Source: VXNE01 sp965261535 (GTDB lineage Bacteria > Pseudomonadota > Gammaproteobacteria > Pseudomonadales > Azotimanducaceae). Taken from it: DNA of 64,000 bases. The stretch lies in contig OZ253469.1 in assembly GCA_965261535.1 (NCBI GenBank), positions 1,736,001 to 1,800,000 on the forward strand, in the 5' to 3' direction. Both the position numbers and the translations under genes were made by a program. Positions 17,446 to 26,113 of this stretch are shown here, piece after piece (position 1 is the stretch's first letter; each line of letters starts with the position of its first letter). A model generated the notes under the pieces. The model had not been told where the DNA came from and ran no database searches. It worked only from the letters and a program-made list of their open reading frames with translations.

Positions 17446-18929
17446 TTCCGGGGTCGATAGTCAAAGGCATCTGCTTTCGTCGCATGATCCCGTTGACCGT
17501 ATCCGGTAACAGGCAGTTTGCTGCCGTCGAGTTGTGGGTCCACGTATCTCGAAAACCAGTCGTCCAGTTCCCGGCGCAGCGTGCGGATGCGGTCCGCGTA
17601 TCCGGGCTGAATAAAAAGATTGACGCGCTCCTCCGGGTCTTCCGCCACGTTATAGAGTTCATGGGCGCCTGCCGGGTAGCGCCAGATCAGTTTCCATTCC
17701 TGCGAGCGGATCATACGTACCGGCCCATACTCGTCGAACACGAAAATGCTCTCCCTTTCCCCGCCGGCCTGACCGGCCAGCAATGGCGCGAACGATCGTC
17801 CGGGCAACCCGTCTGGCACACGGTCCGCGGCGCCGGCATAGTCCAGGAAGGTAGGCAGCCAGTCATACTGGCTCAGCAAATCGGTGTTGACCTGGTTTTC
17901 CGGGACATGTCCCGGCCGACTGATCAGGCAGGGGACCTTGACGCTGGTATCGAACAGGTTCTGCGGCCAGGTTGCGTTACCCTTCCCGTAAATGCCGTGA
18001 TGGCCCATGTTCATACCATTGTCGCCCATGAACACCACCAGCGTGTTGCGTCTGAGATCCCGGGATTCCAGCCAGTCCAGCAAGCGACCAACATTCCGGT
18101 CCATCTCTTCGATCGAAGCGAAATACCCGGTCAGGTGTTGCTTTCGCTTTTCGGGATCGATAGTGGTCGAAGCGCCCGTCGACGGCCTTTCAAACGTGTA
18201 TCGTTGAAAGCCCGGCGGCACCGGCTCGTTCAGGCCGGGCGTCGATTCGAATAGACAGTTGTTGTAATAATCATCCCAGGTCTCCTCCGGATGATGCTCT
18301 CTTCCCCACGGCCTGTGCGGCGCCGTGTAGGGCAAAGTCAGGCAGAAGGGCCGGTCCTCGTCAACCTGGTTCTCCAGAAACTTCAGCGCATTATCGGTAA
18401 AGAGATCGGTCGCATAGGTATCCTCGTATAACCTGACTTCACCGCTTTCGACCATGGGGACGTCCCTGTAGCTGGACTGGCCATAGGGCATCGGATACCA
18501 CTTCTGGAAGCCGCAGCGTGGTTGCAGGCCATCGCCCAGGTGCCACTTGCCGGAAAGGCAGGTGTCGTAGCCGACTTCGGCCAGCAGATCCGCATAACTC
18601 GGCATGCCGGCCAGAAAGTGAATACTGTTCGCCGGTATATCTAGATTAGGCTTGCCCTCCCGATCGTGGGGCATGCTCACAAAGTCATGTACGCCATGCT
18701 GTGAGGGAATCCGACCAGTAAGGATCGATGCACGGGCGGGCGAACACACCGGCGAGGCACAGAAGAAATTGTCGAAGCGGATTCCTTCCCGCGCCAGGCG
18801 GTCCAGGTTGGGCGATCTGATTTCCTCGTTTCCGGCACAGCCCATGGCCCATGCGCCCTGGTCATCGGACAAGATAAAAAGCAGATTCGGTTGTTCAGGA
18901 TTTCGACTAGCCATCCGCGGGTCGCTCAA
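17442..18929 (-). CDS. Type I (formylglycine-dependent) sulfatase
   Basis: The 495-aa protein has the alkaline-phosphatase-fold sulfatase layout: LLFILSDDQGAWAMGC at the N-terminus with metal-ligand Asp22 and Asp23, then VCSPARAS with Cys62 in the C-x-P-x-R motif that is converted to formylglycine, SGKWHLGDG, TLPYTAPHRPW, VVFMGDNGMNMGHHG and a C-terminal LIWRYPAGAHELYN region. It should hydrolyse a sulfate ester; the substrate is unknown. No signal peptide is apparent. Starts at 18929 and at the second Met (18914) are both possible; both overlap the upstream VOC gene. The order VOC, sulfatase, hypothetical, with overlaps, indicates one operon. Confidence 0.9.
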   Translation of the reverse strand: MSDPRMASRNPEQPNLLFILSDDQGAWAMGCAGNEEIRSPNLDRLAREGIRFDNFFCASPVCSPARASILTGRIPSQHGVHDFVSMPHDREGKPNLDIPANSIHFLAGMPSYADLLAEVGYDTCLSGKWHLGDGLQPRCGFQKWYPMPYGQSSYRDVPMVESGEVRLYEDTYATDLFTDNALKFLENQVDEDRPFCLTLPYTAPHRPWGREHHPEETWDDYYNNCLFESTPGLNEPVPPGFQRYTFERPSTGASTTIDPEKRKQHLTGYFASIEEMDRNVGRLLDWLESRDLRRNTLVVFMGDNGMNMGHHGIYGKGNATWPQNLFDTSVKVPCLISRPGHVPENQVNTDLLSQYDWLPTFLDYAGAADRVPDGLPGRSFAPLLAGQAGGERESIFVFDEYGPVRMIRSQEWKLIWRYPAGAHELYNVAEDPEERVNLFIQPGYADRIRTLRRELDDWFSRYVDPQLDGSKLPVTGYGQRDHATKADAFDYRPRN

Positions 18930-19308
18930 ATCGGCTCTGTACCAGTTCGATGCTGACGGAGTCGGGTCCCTTCAGAAAGGCGATCCTGGCCCGTTCGCCG
19001 CGCGGCTTCATGAGGAACTCGGCGCCCTTCGCTTCGAGATCGGCGATTGCCGCCGGCAGGTCATCGACGGCGATGCCGATATGGTCCAGCCCGAGGCAAC
19101 TGTGCGGACCTGACGCCGTCTGGGTCACGTTCTCGGTGACCGTGGAGATCAGGATGATCTGATCGCCCAGCATCAAATTCGCCCGCGGTAACCCGTTGGC
19201 CCCTTTCGAGGCGATGAGTTCCGCGCCGAACATTTTCTCGTAGTAGGCACCTGCCTCCATGGCGTCATGACTCATCAGGTGAATGTGGTGTGGGCGGTAG
19301 TTGGGCAT
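18907..19308 (-). CDS. VOC family protein (glyoxalase/bleomycin-resistance fold)
   Basis: The 133-aa product shows the paired beta-alpha-beta-beta-beta modules of the vicinal-oxygen-chelate superfamily: RPHHIHLMSHDAMEAGAYYE with a metal-ligand-type histidine, MFGAELIASKG, ILISTVTEN, CLGLDHIGIAVDDLPAAIAD with the second histidine, and SVELVQSR-like C-terminus. Such small proteins act as lyases, dioxygenases or binding proteins. It is preceded by GAGGAGAATCT, a strong ribosome binding site, and is the first gene of the sulfatase operon. Confidence 0.85.
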   Translation of the reverse strand: MPNYRPHHIHLMSHDAMEAGAYYEKMFGAELIASKGANGLPRANLMLGDQIILISTVTENVTQTASGPHSCLGLDHIGIAVDDLPAAIADLEAKGAEFLMKPRGERARIAFLKGPDSVSIELVQSRFERPADG

Positions 19309-19436
19309 CAGATTCTCCTCAATGTGTCCAGCCGCGGGGATCCTTCGTCATCGCCGTTCTTGCCCGCGAGCGAGCAGGTGTTGACGATCCGGCCCCACCT
19401 GCGTTCGCGCATGCCGGGCAAGACCGCCTGCTACAG

Positions 19437-21180
19437 GTACAGCGCGTCGTTGCCGACGCGGCCGGCTCGGCTAACGGCCGCTTCCCAGGAGGCTCGCCAG
19501 CCGGCGCGACACGGATTGCGGCGACCCGGTCCGCCGCGCGAGCAGCGCGTAGAACGACGGCACGATGAACAGCGTCAGGAAGGTCGCGAGCGACACCCCG
19601 GAGAACACCACGACGCCGAGCACCATGCGGCTTTCCGAGCCCGCCCCCGTCGCGAGAATCAGCGGGATCGAGCCCATGATCGTGGAGATCGTGGTCATGA
19701 CGACGGGCCGCAGACGAATCCCTGACGCCTCGATGATTGCTTCTTCGAATGAGCGGCCGGCATCGCGCATCTGGTTGATGAACTCGACGATCAGGACCCC
19801 GTTCTTGGCGGCGATCCCGATCAGCATGACAATGCCAATCTGGCTGAAGATGTTGATCGACAGTCCCGTGAGGTAGAGACCGAGCAACGCGCCCGCCACC
19901 GCCAACGGTACCGTGACGAGGATTACCAGCGGATGCACGAAGCTCTCGAACTGCGCGGCAAGCACCAGGAAGACGATGAGCAGCGCCAAGCCGAAAGTGA
20001 GCGCCAGGCTGCCGCTCGTCTCCTTGTATTCAAGGGACTCGCCCTGGTAGTCGATCCGCGCCTCGTCCGGGAAAGACTCCCGAACGATGCGTTCCAGAAA
20101 CTCCAATGCTTCGCCCAGGACGGTGCCCGGGGCCAGGCTTGCCGTGATGGTGACGGCACGCAGCCGGTTGTAGCGGTTGAGCGAGCCGGGGGCGGCCCGT
20201 TCGTCGACATGAATGAGGTTGGCCAGCGGGACTAGCTCGCCCGTTGAATCCGATCGCACGTAGATATTCGAAAGGTCCTGGGCGGTCGCGCGCTGGTCGT
20301 CACGGGCCTGGAGGATGACGTCGTACTCCTCGCCGTCCTTGACGTAGGTCGTAATCCGCTGTTCGCTCATCATCGTCGAGAGCGTCCTGCCGATGTTCTG
20401 AACCGACACGCCAAGCGAAGCCGCGCGGTTCTTGTCGATTCGCACCACGGCCTGGGGCTGGGTCTCCTTCAGGTCGCTGTCGACGCGCTGAAGACCCGGA
20501 AACTCGCGCGACCGTTCGAAGATGAGGTCCCGCCATTCGGCGAGGGTCTCGTAATCGGGACCGCCGAGCACGAACTGAACGGGTCGGCCTCCGCCCATGC
20601 GGGACAGGCCCGAACGCACGAACGCGAACGCTCGTACGTCGGGGATGTTCCGCCACGCCGCGTTAACACGCGCCGCGGCGTCCCTGGTGCTGATCTCGCG
20701 CTCTCCCCACGGCTTCATGACGACCATGATCACGCCGCTGTTGGACGAATTGCCGCCCCACCCGGGAACGGCCATCACGACGACCTGCGCGAGGCCCTCG
20801 TCGATCATCTGCCTGGCTGGAAGCTCAAGTTTCAGGGCTTCGCGCTTCATGCGCTCGATGCCCATACCCTCTGGCCCCGAGAACATCGCCATGAACGCGC
20901 CCTGGTCCTCCTCCGGGACGTACTCCCGCGGAACCACATCGAGCAGGAAATAGGCACCGGCCAACGTGCCGGCCGCCGCCGGCACCGCCACCCAGCGGTG
21001 TCGGATGAGTACACGCAAAACGTTGATGTCGGAACCCTTGGTGACCCGAATGTGGTCCGGAATCGCGTCGTTGATCTTGTCGATCTCCGCCAACACCTGC
21101 TCCAGCGTCTTGAGCGTATTCGCCTTCGACTGCTTGATGATTCCGATGCTGACCGTCGGCAGGCCGTTCGCACGGAAGAT
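19437..21180 (-). pseudogene. Internally deleted duplicate of the RND efflux permease gene
   Basis: This stretch is an almost base-for-base copy of 30781-33100. Aligning the ends shows that copy one is 576 bp shorter: one 192-codon in-frame block is missing, with the junction near 21030 between KGSD and VLRVLIRHRW. The lost block holds the first transmembrane bundle after the N-terminal porter region. The N-terminal 260 or so residues of the full-length pump are also absent, and the frame extends upstream into unrelated sequence (to about 21261). The aligned protein parts differ at only about eight positions. It lacks half its membrane helices and is presumably non-functional; no fusion-protein gene accompanies it. 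Confidence 0.88.
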
Positions 21181-21664
21181 CAAGCGGTAACCCCGATCCG
21201 GACACAGGCGAAACCCCTCCCGTCCGACTGCCATCCGCCGCATGATCCGGTCCGGCAGCACCCCGCCCCGCTTCCTGTTCCGAACGAGGAGGATGCGCCC
21301 GCATCGCGATGCGATCTCCGAGAGGCTATGGCGGGATTCTCCGACGCTGACCGGACACCGCCTTCAACGAAATCACCGCCCATGGTAGGGTTCACCCACC
21401 ATCACGGAGCGCAACCCCCATGGCCCTCGACCACTCCACTTCCCGGACCGTTCACCGTACCGCCGATCGCGCGCCGTCCCTATCCGGACCGCAGACATCC
21501 CCTGTCCCTCGCCATGCCTCCATGCCGGCTCCACCCAGCCACCTCCAACGCTCCGCTTAACTGCGTTTCGTGCTGACGCAATTCAACCCCGACCCCCGCG
21601 CGCTAACGGCAGCACCCCGAGATCGGTGCCCCCCAACCCCAAGACCAAACCCTAAGGATCAAAC
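21181..21664. other. Non-coding stretch before the peptidase gene pair
   Basis: About 480 bp between the truncated RND copy and the 64-aa gene. No recognisable gene, tRNA or clear inverted repeat was seen. It should contain the promoter for the peptidase pair, but no convincing -35/-10 pair could be chosen by eye. Confidence 0.4.
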
Positions 21665-21859
21665 ATGACCGACAAAGAAACTCCCAACCGCGCCACGCCG
21701 TCCCAAGACTCCGCCCACGTTTCCAAGAGAACGACCATCCCCGCACGCGACGTCGGCGTCACACTCACCATCAGCACCAAGGCGCTTGAGGAACTCGACC
21801 GCATTTACGACGAGACCATCAAGGCCGCGCAGGAGGCCCAGAAGTTCTCCTGGCGATAG
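21665..21859 (+). CDS. Small hypothetical protein upstream of the peptidase gene
   Basis: A 64-aa product with a flexible, Ser/Thr-rich N-terminal half and a predicted amphipathic helix at the C-terminus (KALEELDRIYDETIKAAQEA, ending KFSWR). The ATG at 21665 has AAGGATC a few bases upstream, a good ribosome binding site, which supports it as a real gene. It lies 44 bp before the cysteine-peptidase gene on the same strand, so they are probably co-transcribed. It is not recognised as a known family; a regulatory partner or substrate of the peptidase is only a guess. Confidence 0.5.
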   Translation: MTDKETPNRATPSQDSAHVSKRTTIPARDVGVTLTISTKALEELDRIYDETIKAAQEAQKFSWR

Positions 21860-21903
21860 ACGCGCCAAGTTCCGCCGCCACCCTCGCACCCCTCGGATTC
21901 CCC

Positions 21904-23490
21904 ATGCAGCACATGCGCATCACGTACACGCCCAAGGCGCTCGACACCGCCGACGCTTGGGCCGGCCTCGCCCATGCCCTGGGCGACGGCCACCCCTTGG
22001 CCGTGCACAGCACCATCCGCCATCTCCGCATCCTCGGCGCGAAATCCTACGTGATCGAGGACCCCTACATCGACCGCGACTACTCAGCCGACTACCTGCA
22101 CTTCTATGCCCGGACGTTCCGGACCCATGCGCGACACTGCAAGCGCGCACACTTCTTCACCGAGGACGTCTCGCCACTGCTCCACAAGGCTCGGTCAACC
22201 GAGCAGCTTCATCAGCTCCGTGAATTCGCAAGCTCCAGCTACTGCGGCTTCTGCGTGATCCGCCCCTTGCGGACAGCCCCGATCGGCAGGACCGTCCTCC
22301 GCGCCAACGTCCGCGGTCGTCAGGACATGGAGGCCACCGTCACCTGCCGCGCCGAGTTCAACGCCAACCTGCTCGGCATCGATCTCCAAGTCACCGGTTC
22401 GGCCTATATCCAGCAGGACACCCGCGTCGGCGCTTGCGCCCAGGTCGCCATCTGGGCCGGCATGCGCCACATGCACGCGCGGCACGGCTACAACTGGATG
22501 TCCGTCGCGGACATCACGCGACTTGCGGCTCCCACGGTCGCGGACGAAGCGACATCGCTGCCGGCTGGATCGGAATTCCTCCACACCGAACGAATGCTTC
22601 GGGCCATCGGCGAGGCGGGCTATCAGCCCCTCTGTTTCAGAGGCAATATCGCCGCCGCTATCCTCCCGTACGTCGAGTCCGGCATTCCCGTCATACTCGG
22701 CCTCACCATCGGCCCCAAGGTGGGTCACGCGGTCACTGTAATCGGCCGTGTCTTCGCGATGCAGGCCCAACCAACCGGCAGCGCGATCAACTATGTTCCC
22801 GCATATATCGTCCACGACGATCAGGCCGGTCCGTACATGTCGCTCCCAGTCTTAAATGCGGTCACCGCGCCGCACCCGTTCGGCGAGGACACGATAAAAC
22901 GAAGCACGTCCTCCGGCACCGTCGAGTTGAGCACCCTCCACGCCACCTTCGCTGTTGCGCTCATGTCACCCAGAGTCTTCTCCACCGCGGAAGTGGCCGA
23001 GGTATCCGCACGCGATCGCCTTGAGGAAACCTTGTCCAACCTGCCACACATCCGCCGACAACTGACAGACCGCCGAATGCACGTCAACTCACGACTCCTG
23101 GACGAGCTGCAAGCCGCCCACCGCGACGGCCATCTCGTCCTGCGCACTTACTTGACCTCAGCGGCGGGCTATCGGCGCCACATCGCCGACGGCACCGCCA
23201 GCGACCAACTTAAGGATGTCCTGCTCGAACTCCACCTGCCCCATTTCACTTGGGTCACCGAGATCTCGACCATCCACTCGTACAACAACTTTTCCGCCGG
23301 CATGCGCCGCATCTACGGACACACCATCACGGACGCCACCTCAACGGGAAGAGACGGCGACGGCATCCTGATGCTCCACCTTCCAGGTCTCCTCTTCACC
23401 AAGGACGTCAATGCGCCCCCGGATCAACAAGAGGACCTCGACATCATCGATGGCGACGACCTCTACGAGTGCCGAGCCAAGCACCACTAG
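21904..23490 (+). CDS. Predicted papain/C39-like cysteine peptidase next to a Ubl-conjugation operon
   Basis: The 528-aa soluble protein is not a named family to me. Its centre shows a papain-fold triad pattern: GACAQVAIWAG with Cys178 at the start of a helix, GHAVTVIGR with His275 at the start of a strand, and YIVHDDQAGPY with Asp305/306. This spacing and motif style resemble C39-like peptidases. The N-terminal domain (IEDPYIDRDYSADYLHFYAR, YCGFCVIRPL) and the C-terminal 200 residues are uncharacterised. It lies tail-to-tail with the JAB-E1 gene; the two stop codons overlap within CTAG at 23487-23490. Context suggests processing or removal of the ubiquitin-like protein, or an effector role. 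The peptidase call is motif-based inference. Confidence 0.6.
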   Translation: MQHMRITYTPKALDTADAWAGLAHALGDGHPLAVHSTIRHLRILGAKSYVIEDPYIDRDYSADYLHFYARTFRTHARHCKRAHFFTEDVSPLLHKARSTEQLHQLREFASSSYCGFCVIRPLRTAPIGRTVLRANVRGRQDMEATVTCRAEFNANLLGIDLQVTGSAYIQQDTRVGACAQVAIWAGMRHMHARHGYNWMSVADITRLAAPTVADEATSLPAGSEFLHTERMLRAIGEAGYQPLCFRGNIAAAILPYVESGIPVILGLTIGPKVGHAVTVIGRVFAMQAQPTGSAINYVPAYIVHDDQAGPYMSLPVLNAVTAPHPFGEDTIKRSTSSGTVELSTLHATFAVALMSPRVFSTAEVAEVSARDRLEETLSNLPHIRRQLTDRRMHVNSRLLDELQAAHRDGHLVLRTYLTSAAGYRRHIADGTASDQLKDVLLELHLPHFTWVTEISTIHSYNNFSAGMRRIYGHTITDATSTGRDGDGILMLHLPGLLFTKDVNAPPDQQEDLDIIDGDDLYECRAKHH

Positions 23491-24914
23491 CCTAGCCGCC
23501 CCGTAGGCCGCGTCGGCAAGCTCGCGTTGTCGCCCATCCCCAGCCGGCTGTGCTCCTTCGACGAGCACTCCGCGCAGTCCCCGCCCCGCCGCGGCATGTC
23601 ATAGCCGGCCACCGCGTGACGGGAGTTCCATCGGAACCACCCCGTCTCCGCGTCGTCGTTCCTCAGACCGGTCAAATGGAACAAGAAGTCGTCAGCGGCA
23701 TGCGCGCACGCGACCGCGTTCATCGTCACCACGCTCGGCGCCGCTACGCTCGCGTCGTCCAGGTACGCATATCCCCTCCGGACGGACTCCGGCACCGCTT
23801 CGTCCTGCAACCTGCCGGCGTTGATGAGTCCGTTGCACCAAAGGCACCCCTGCTCCGGCGTCACCATCCGGCTCACGCAGAACACGTTCCCAACCGCCCC
23901 GTTATCCGCGACTGGGATCTTGGCGCCCACCTGAATTCCGGGTATCCCGTACTGGTGCACGATCGCGTTGAAGAGCAACCGAGCCCCCATCGTGTCCGCA
24001 GCAAGAAAAAGGAAATCGCAGTCCGTGAAGCGCGCCGCGACATCGTCGTCCAGGAAATCCCGCGCCAACGGCTCGATCCTCGCCTTCGGGTTCGCGCGGC
24101 GGATGTTGCGGGCCGCCATCCGCACTTTCGGACTGCGCAGCCTTTCCGCGATAGCACGCGGCCACCACCGCGGCGAGATCGCATCGCGGCGCCGCGCCCC
24201 TATCAGCCGCGGGAGGTTCGTCTCCTCCGCCCTATCCGGGTCTGCAAGCACGAACTCGCCGACCCCCAACCGCCCCAGCAGCTCGGCCAGCACCGAACCC
24301 GCGCCGCCCAGCCCCACGATTCCCACGCGAGCCCTCCGCAGCAGATCCTGACCGGCGTCCCCGAACAGGCGGCTCTGCCGGTGGTACATCCCGACCGCCG
24401 CCCTCTGCCTCTCGGGCATCGGGAACAACAGCTGTCGTCGGTGCCCAATAATCGCCGCTTCGCTTAGCGGCGCTCGTCGACAACCGGGGAACCACAAATC
24501 GCCCGCGACCGCGGAGCGCGCGAAAACTAGCGCCCCCACCGGCATCCCCCGCGCTATGTCGAGCAACGCCGGATAGCCTCGCTCGTGCGACGCCATATCC
24601 GGTCCCGAGAACCCGACAGAGTCGGCTCCACCGTGGTTGTGAATCGCAAGATACGCCAGTCTCCGATCCCTTGCCCGCAGGATACAGCTCTGGATGAACC
24701 CTGCCTTCAGCATCCGGTAGCCGCGCTTGCCCGGCACGTAGTCCACGCCTTCCTTCGCCAGATGGAGTTCGCGGGCAACCAGCTTCAGCCCCCGCTTGGA
24801 CTCACAGGTGCCGGCCAAGATCACCGCCCCGTGTTCGTCGCCGTCTCCCGGAAACAGGTGTCCCTGCAATTCCGCGTAAAGCCCCGAGGGTATCGTCAGC
24901 CGCCACGGTTTCAT
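23487..24914 (-). CDS. JAB-E1 fusion: ubiquitin-like activating enzyme with N-terminal JAMM peptidase
   Basis: The 475-aa protein has two domains. Residues about 1-150 form a prokaryotic JAB/MPN domain with a full JAMM set: Glu27, His92-Asn-His94, Ser103 and Asp106. Residues about 190-440 form a ThiF/E1 adenylation domain with the nucleotide loop VGIVGLGGAGSVLAELLG, FVLADPDRAEETNLPR, and two zinc-type CxxC pairs (GCLWCNG and CAEC). It should adenylate the C-terminus of the linked Ubl, while the JAB domain would cleave it from precursors or targets. The start at 24914 forms an ATGA overlap with the E2-like stop; a longer in-frame extension upstream overlaps that gene and is rejected. Confidence 0.88.
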   Translation of the reverse strand: MKPWRLTIPSGLYAELQGHLFPGDGDEHGAVILAGTCESKRGLKLVARELHLAKEGVDYVPGKRGYRMLKAGFIQSCILRARDRRLAYLAIHNHGGADSVGFSGPDMASHERGYPALLDIARGMPVGALVFARSAVAGDLWFPGCRRAPLSEAAIIGHRRQLLFPMPERQRAAVGMYHRQSRLFGDAGQDLLRRARVGIVGLGGAGSVLAELLGRLGVGEFVLADPDRAEETNLPRLIGARRRDAISPRWWPRAIAERLRSPKVRMAARNIRRANPKARIEPLARDFLDDDVAARFTDCDFLFLAADTMGARLLFNAIVHQYGIPGIQVGAKIPVADNGAVGNVFCVSRMVTPEQGCLWCNGLINAGRLQDEAVPESVRRGYAYLDDASVAAPSVVTMNAVACAHAADDFLFHLTGLRNDDAETGWFRWNSRHAVAGYDMPRRGGDCAECSSKEHSRLGMGDNASLPTRPTGRLG

Positions 24915-25303
24915 GACGGGCTCTTCATCCATCGCACGACCTTCAGCAATTTCAGCGCGGCCGTGTCGGTCTGAGGATTCAGCCGGGTCGATCGCCGCGA
25001 GATCTGCATCGCCTTCTGCCCCCGGTACGAGGCCAACCCGAAGCCCGCGCCGAGCCCGCCACCGTCTGACCGCGCCAGTTCGGCGTTCGTGAAGTGTGGG
25101 TACACGTCCGCGTACGGGTACTGGAAGGTGATCTGAAAACCGATCCAGACCGCCTCCTGCGCATACGGACACCCCAGGCGCACTCCCGTCACCACCACGT
25201 GCGCCCCACCGGAACCGTCCACTTCAGCCTCCACGCCGCAGCCCTCGAAGCTGCAGCGAATCTCCTCGATGGCTCGCGCCACCGCCGGCAACATTGCGCT
25301 CAT
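24911..25303 (-). CDS. E2-like (Prok-E2-type) protein of the Ubl operon
   Basis: The 130-aa product fits the prokaryotic E2/UBC-like families found in multiubiquitin operons: a beta-meander (AHVVVTGVRL, AVWIGFQITF) followed by YPYADVYPHF, which matches the conserved YPxxxPxF turn of the UBC fold, and a C-terminal helix. The cysteines (positions 17, 22 and 45) all lie before that turn; none follows it, where E2 enzymes keep the catalytic cysteine. A serine-rich segment ISRRSTR occupies that region. It may thus use another nucleophile or act as a scaffold. Overlaps of 4 bp on both sides show tight coupling. Confidence 0.75.
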   Translation of the reverse strand: MSAMLPAVARAIEEIRCSFEGCGVEAEVDGSGGAHVVVTGVRLGCPYAQEAVWIGFQITFQYPYADVYPHFTNAELARSDGGGLGAGFGLASYRGQKAMQISRRSTRLNPQTDTAALKLLKVVRWMKSPS

Positions 25304-25569
25304 GAGTTGTCGTCGTTTTCGATCGCCAGAAACCGCTCGTCGGCGTACACCACGATTTCCTCCTCGTCCCCGACCAGGTTCGTCTTGCCACCGCCCAGCT
25401 CGATGCTCAGCACGAAATCCTGCTTGATGTTGACGTCCTGCTCGATCGCCGCCTTCTTCACGCTAGCGCCCGTTTGCTTGACGCCGACGAGTACCACCGG
25501 CTTGTCGTTCACCGTGACGTCGACCTTTCCGTCGTCGCCCACTTTCTTCACCTCTTGTTCGCTCGCCAT
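25300..25569 (-). CDS. Multiubiquitin-domain ubiquitin-like protein (Ubl)
   Basis: The 89-aa product carries one beta-grasp repeat of the multiubiquitin family: VTVNDKPVVLVGVKQTG, SVKKAAIEQ, DFVLSIELGGGK and VYADERFLAIENDD. It ends in DDNS, without a diglycine, as is common in this family. It is the predicted modifier activated by the adjoining E1. The start at 25569 is chosen because AGAGGTG lies about 8 bp upstream; a longer in-frame extension to 25641 would cover the operator region. It is the first gene of the Ubl, E2, JAB-E1 operon and is divergent from the XRE regulator. Confidence 0.82.
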   Translation of the reverse strand: MASEQEVKKVGDDGKVDVTVNDKPVVLVGVKQTGASVKKAAIEQDVNIKQDFVLSIELGGGKTNLVGDEEEIVVYADERFLAIENDDNS

Positions 25570-25653
25570 TTTCTGCACCTCTTTCAATGTTGGTGTTGAA
25601 TTGCTAATATGCAATATATGACCTGTGACTATAGATTGCAATAGTGAAATATA
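25570..25653. promoter_or_regulatory. Divergent control region with ATTGC/GCAAT palindromes
   Basis: The 84-bp spacer between the Ubl gene and the XRE gene is AT-rich against a GC-rich background. It holds two related palindromes: ATTGC-N6-GCAAT at 25600-25615 and ATTGCAAT at 25635-25642. The shared half-site and the position between divergent genes make them candidate operators for the XRE protein, controlling both directions. Confidence 0.6.
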
Positions 25654-26034
25654 ATGGATGATCGCACCAGCCGCTTCGACGTTGCCGCCCTACACGCCGC
25701 GATGGACTCCCAACGGCGCTCCCGGCGACTCACCTGGAAGGACGTCGCCACGGAATCCGGTGTCAGTGCCTCAACGCTCACCCGCCTCTCGCAGGGTCGC
25801 CAGCCCGACGTCAACAGCCTCGCCTCGCTCACCGCCTGGCTCGGCATGTCCGCCGACCACTTCATGCGCAGCGACCCCGTCGCGCGATTCGGCGCGCCGA
25901 GCCCCCTGGCCCAGATCTCGTCCATCATCCACCGCGATCCCCACCTCAGTCCCGAGGGAATCGCGGCGCTTGATGAGATGATCAAGGCGACCTACACCCG
26001 CCTCCGGACGGATCGGGACGACAAACGAGATTAG
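25654..26034 (+). CDS. XRE-family helix-turn-helix transcriptional regulator
   Basis: The 126-aa protein has a Cro/C1-type HTH at about residues 25-65 (LTWKDVATESGVSASTLTRL, SQGRQPDVNSLASLTAWLGM), followed by a short helical tail of unknown role. It is divergent from the Ubl-E2-E1 operon and separated by the palindrome-bearing spacer, so it likely represses that operon and itself. The ATG at 25654 is the first in frame. Confidence 0.85.
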   Translation: MDDRTSRFDVAALHAAMDSQRRSRRLTWKDVATESGVSASTLTRLSQGRQPDVNSLASLTAWLGMSADHFMRSDPVARFGAPSPLAQISSIIHRDPHLSPEGIAALDEMIKATYTRLRTDRDDKRD

Positions 26035-26113
26035 CCGTCACCCGCGCGTGCGCCCAGCCTCCGGTGGCGCCGCGCTCGTGCCGGCTTCTTGTTAGGTTGA
26101 GAAGCGCACCACC

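Noticed and set aside
23487..25569. Ubl operon considered as type II CBASS or as a Bil (ISG15-like) operon
   Set aside because: No CD-NTase or effector gene for CBASS is present, and the JAB and E1 domains are fused, whereas Bil encodes them separately; a multiubiquitin-type system fits better.
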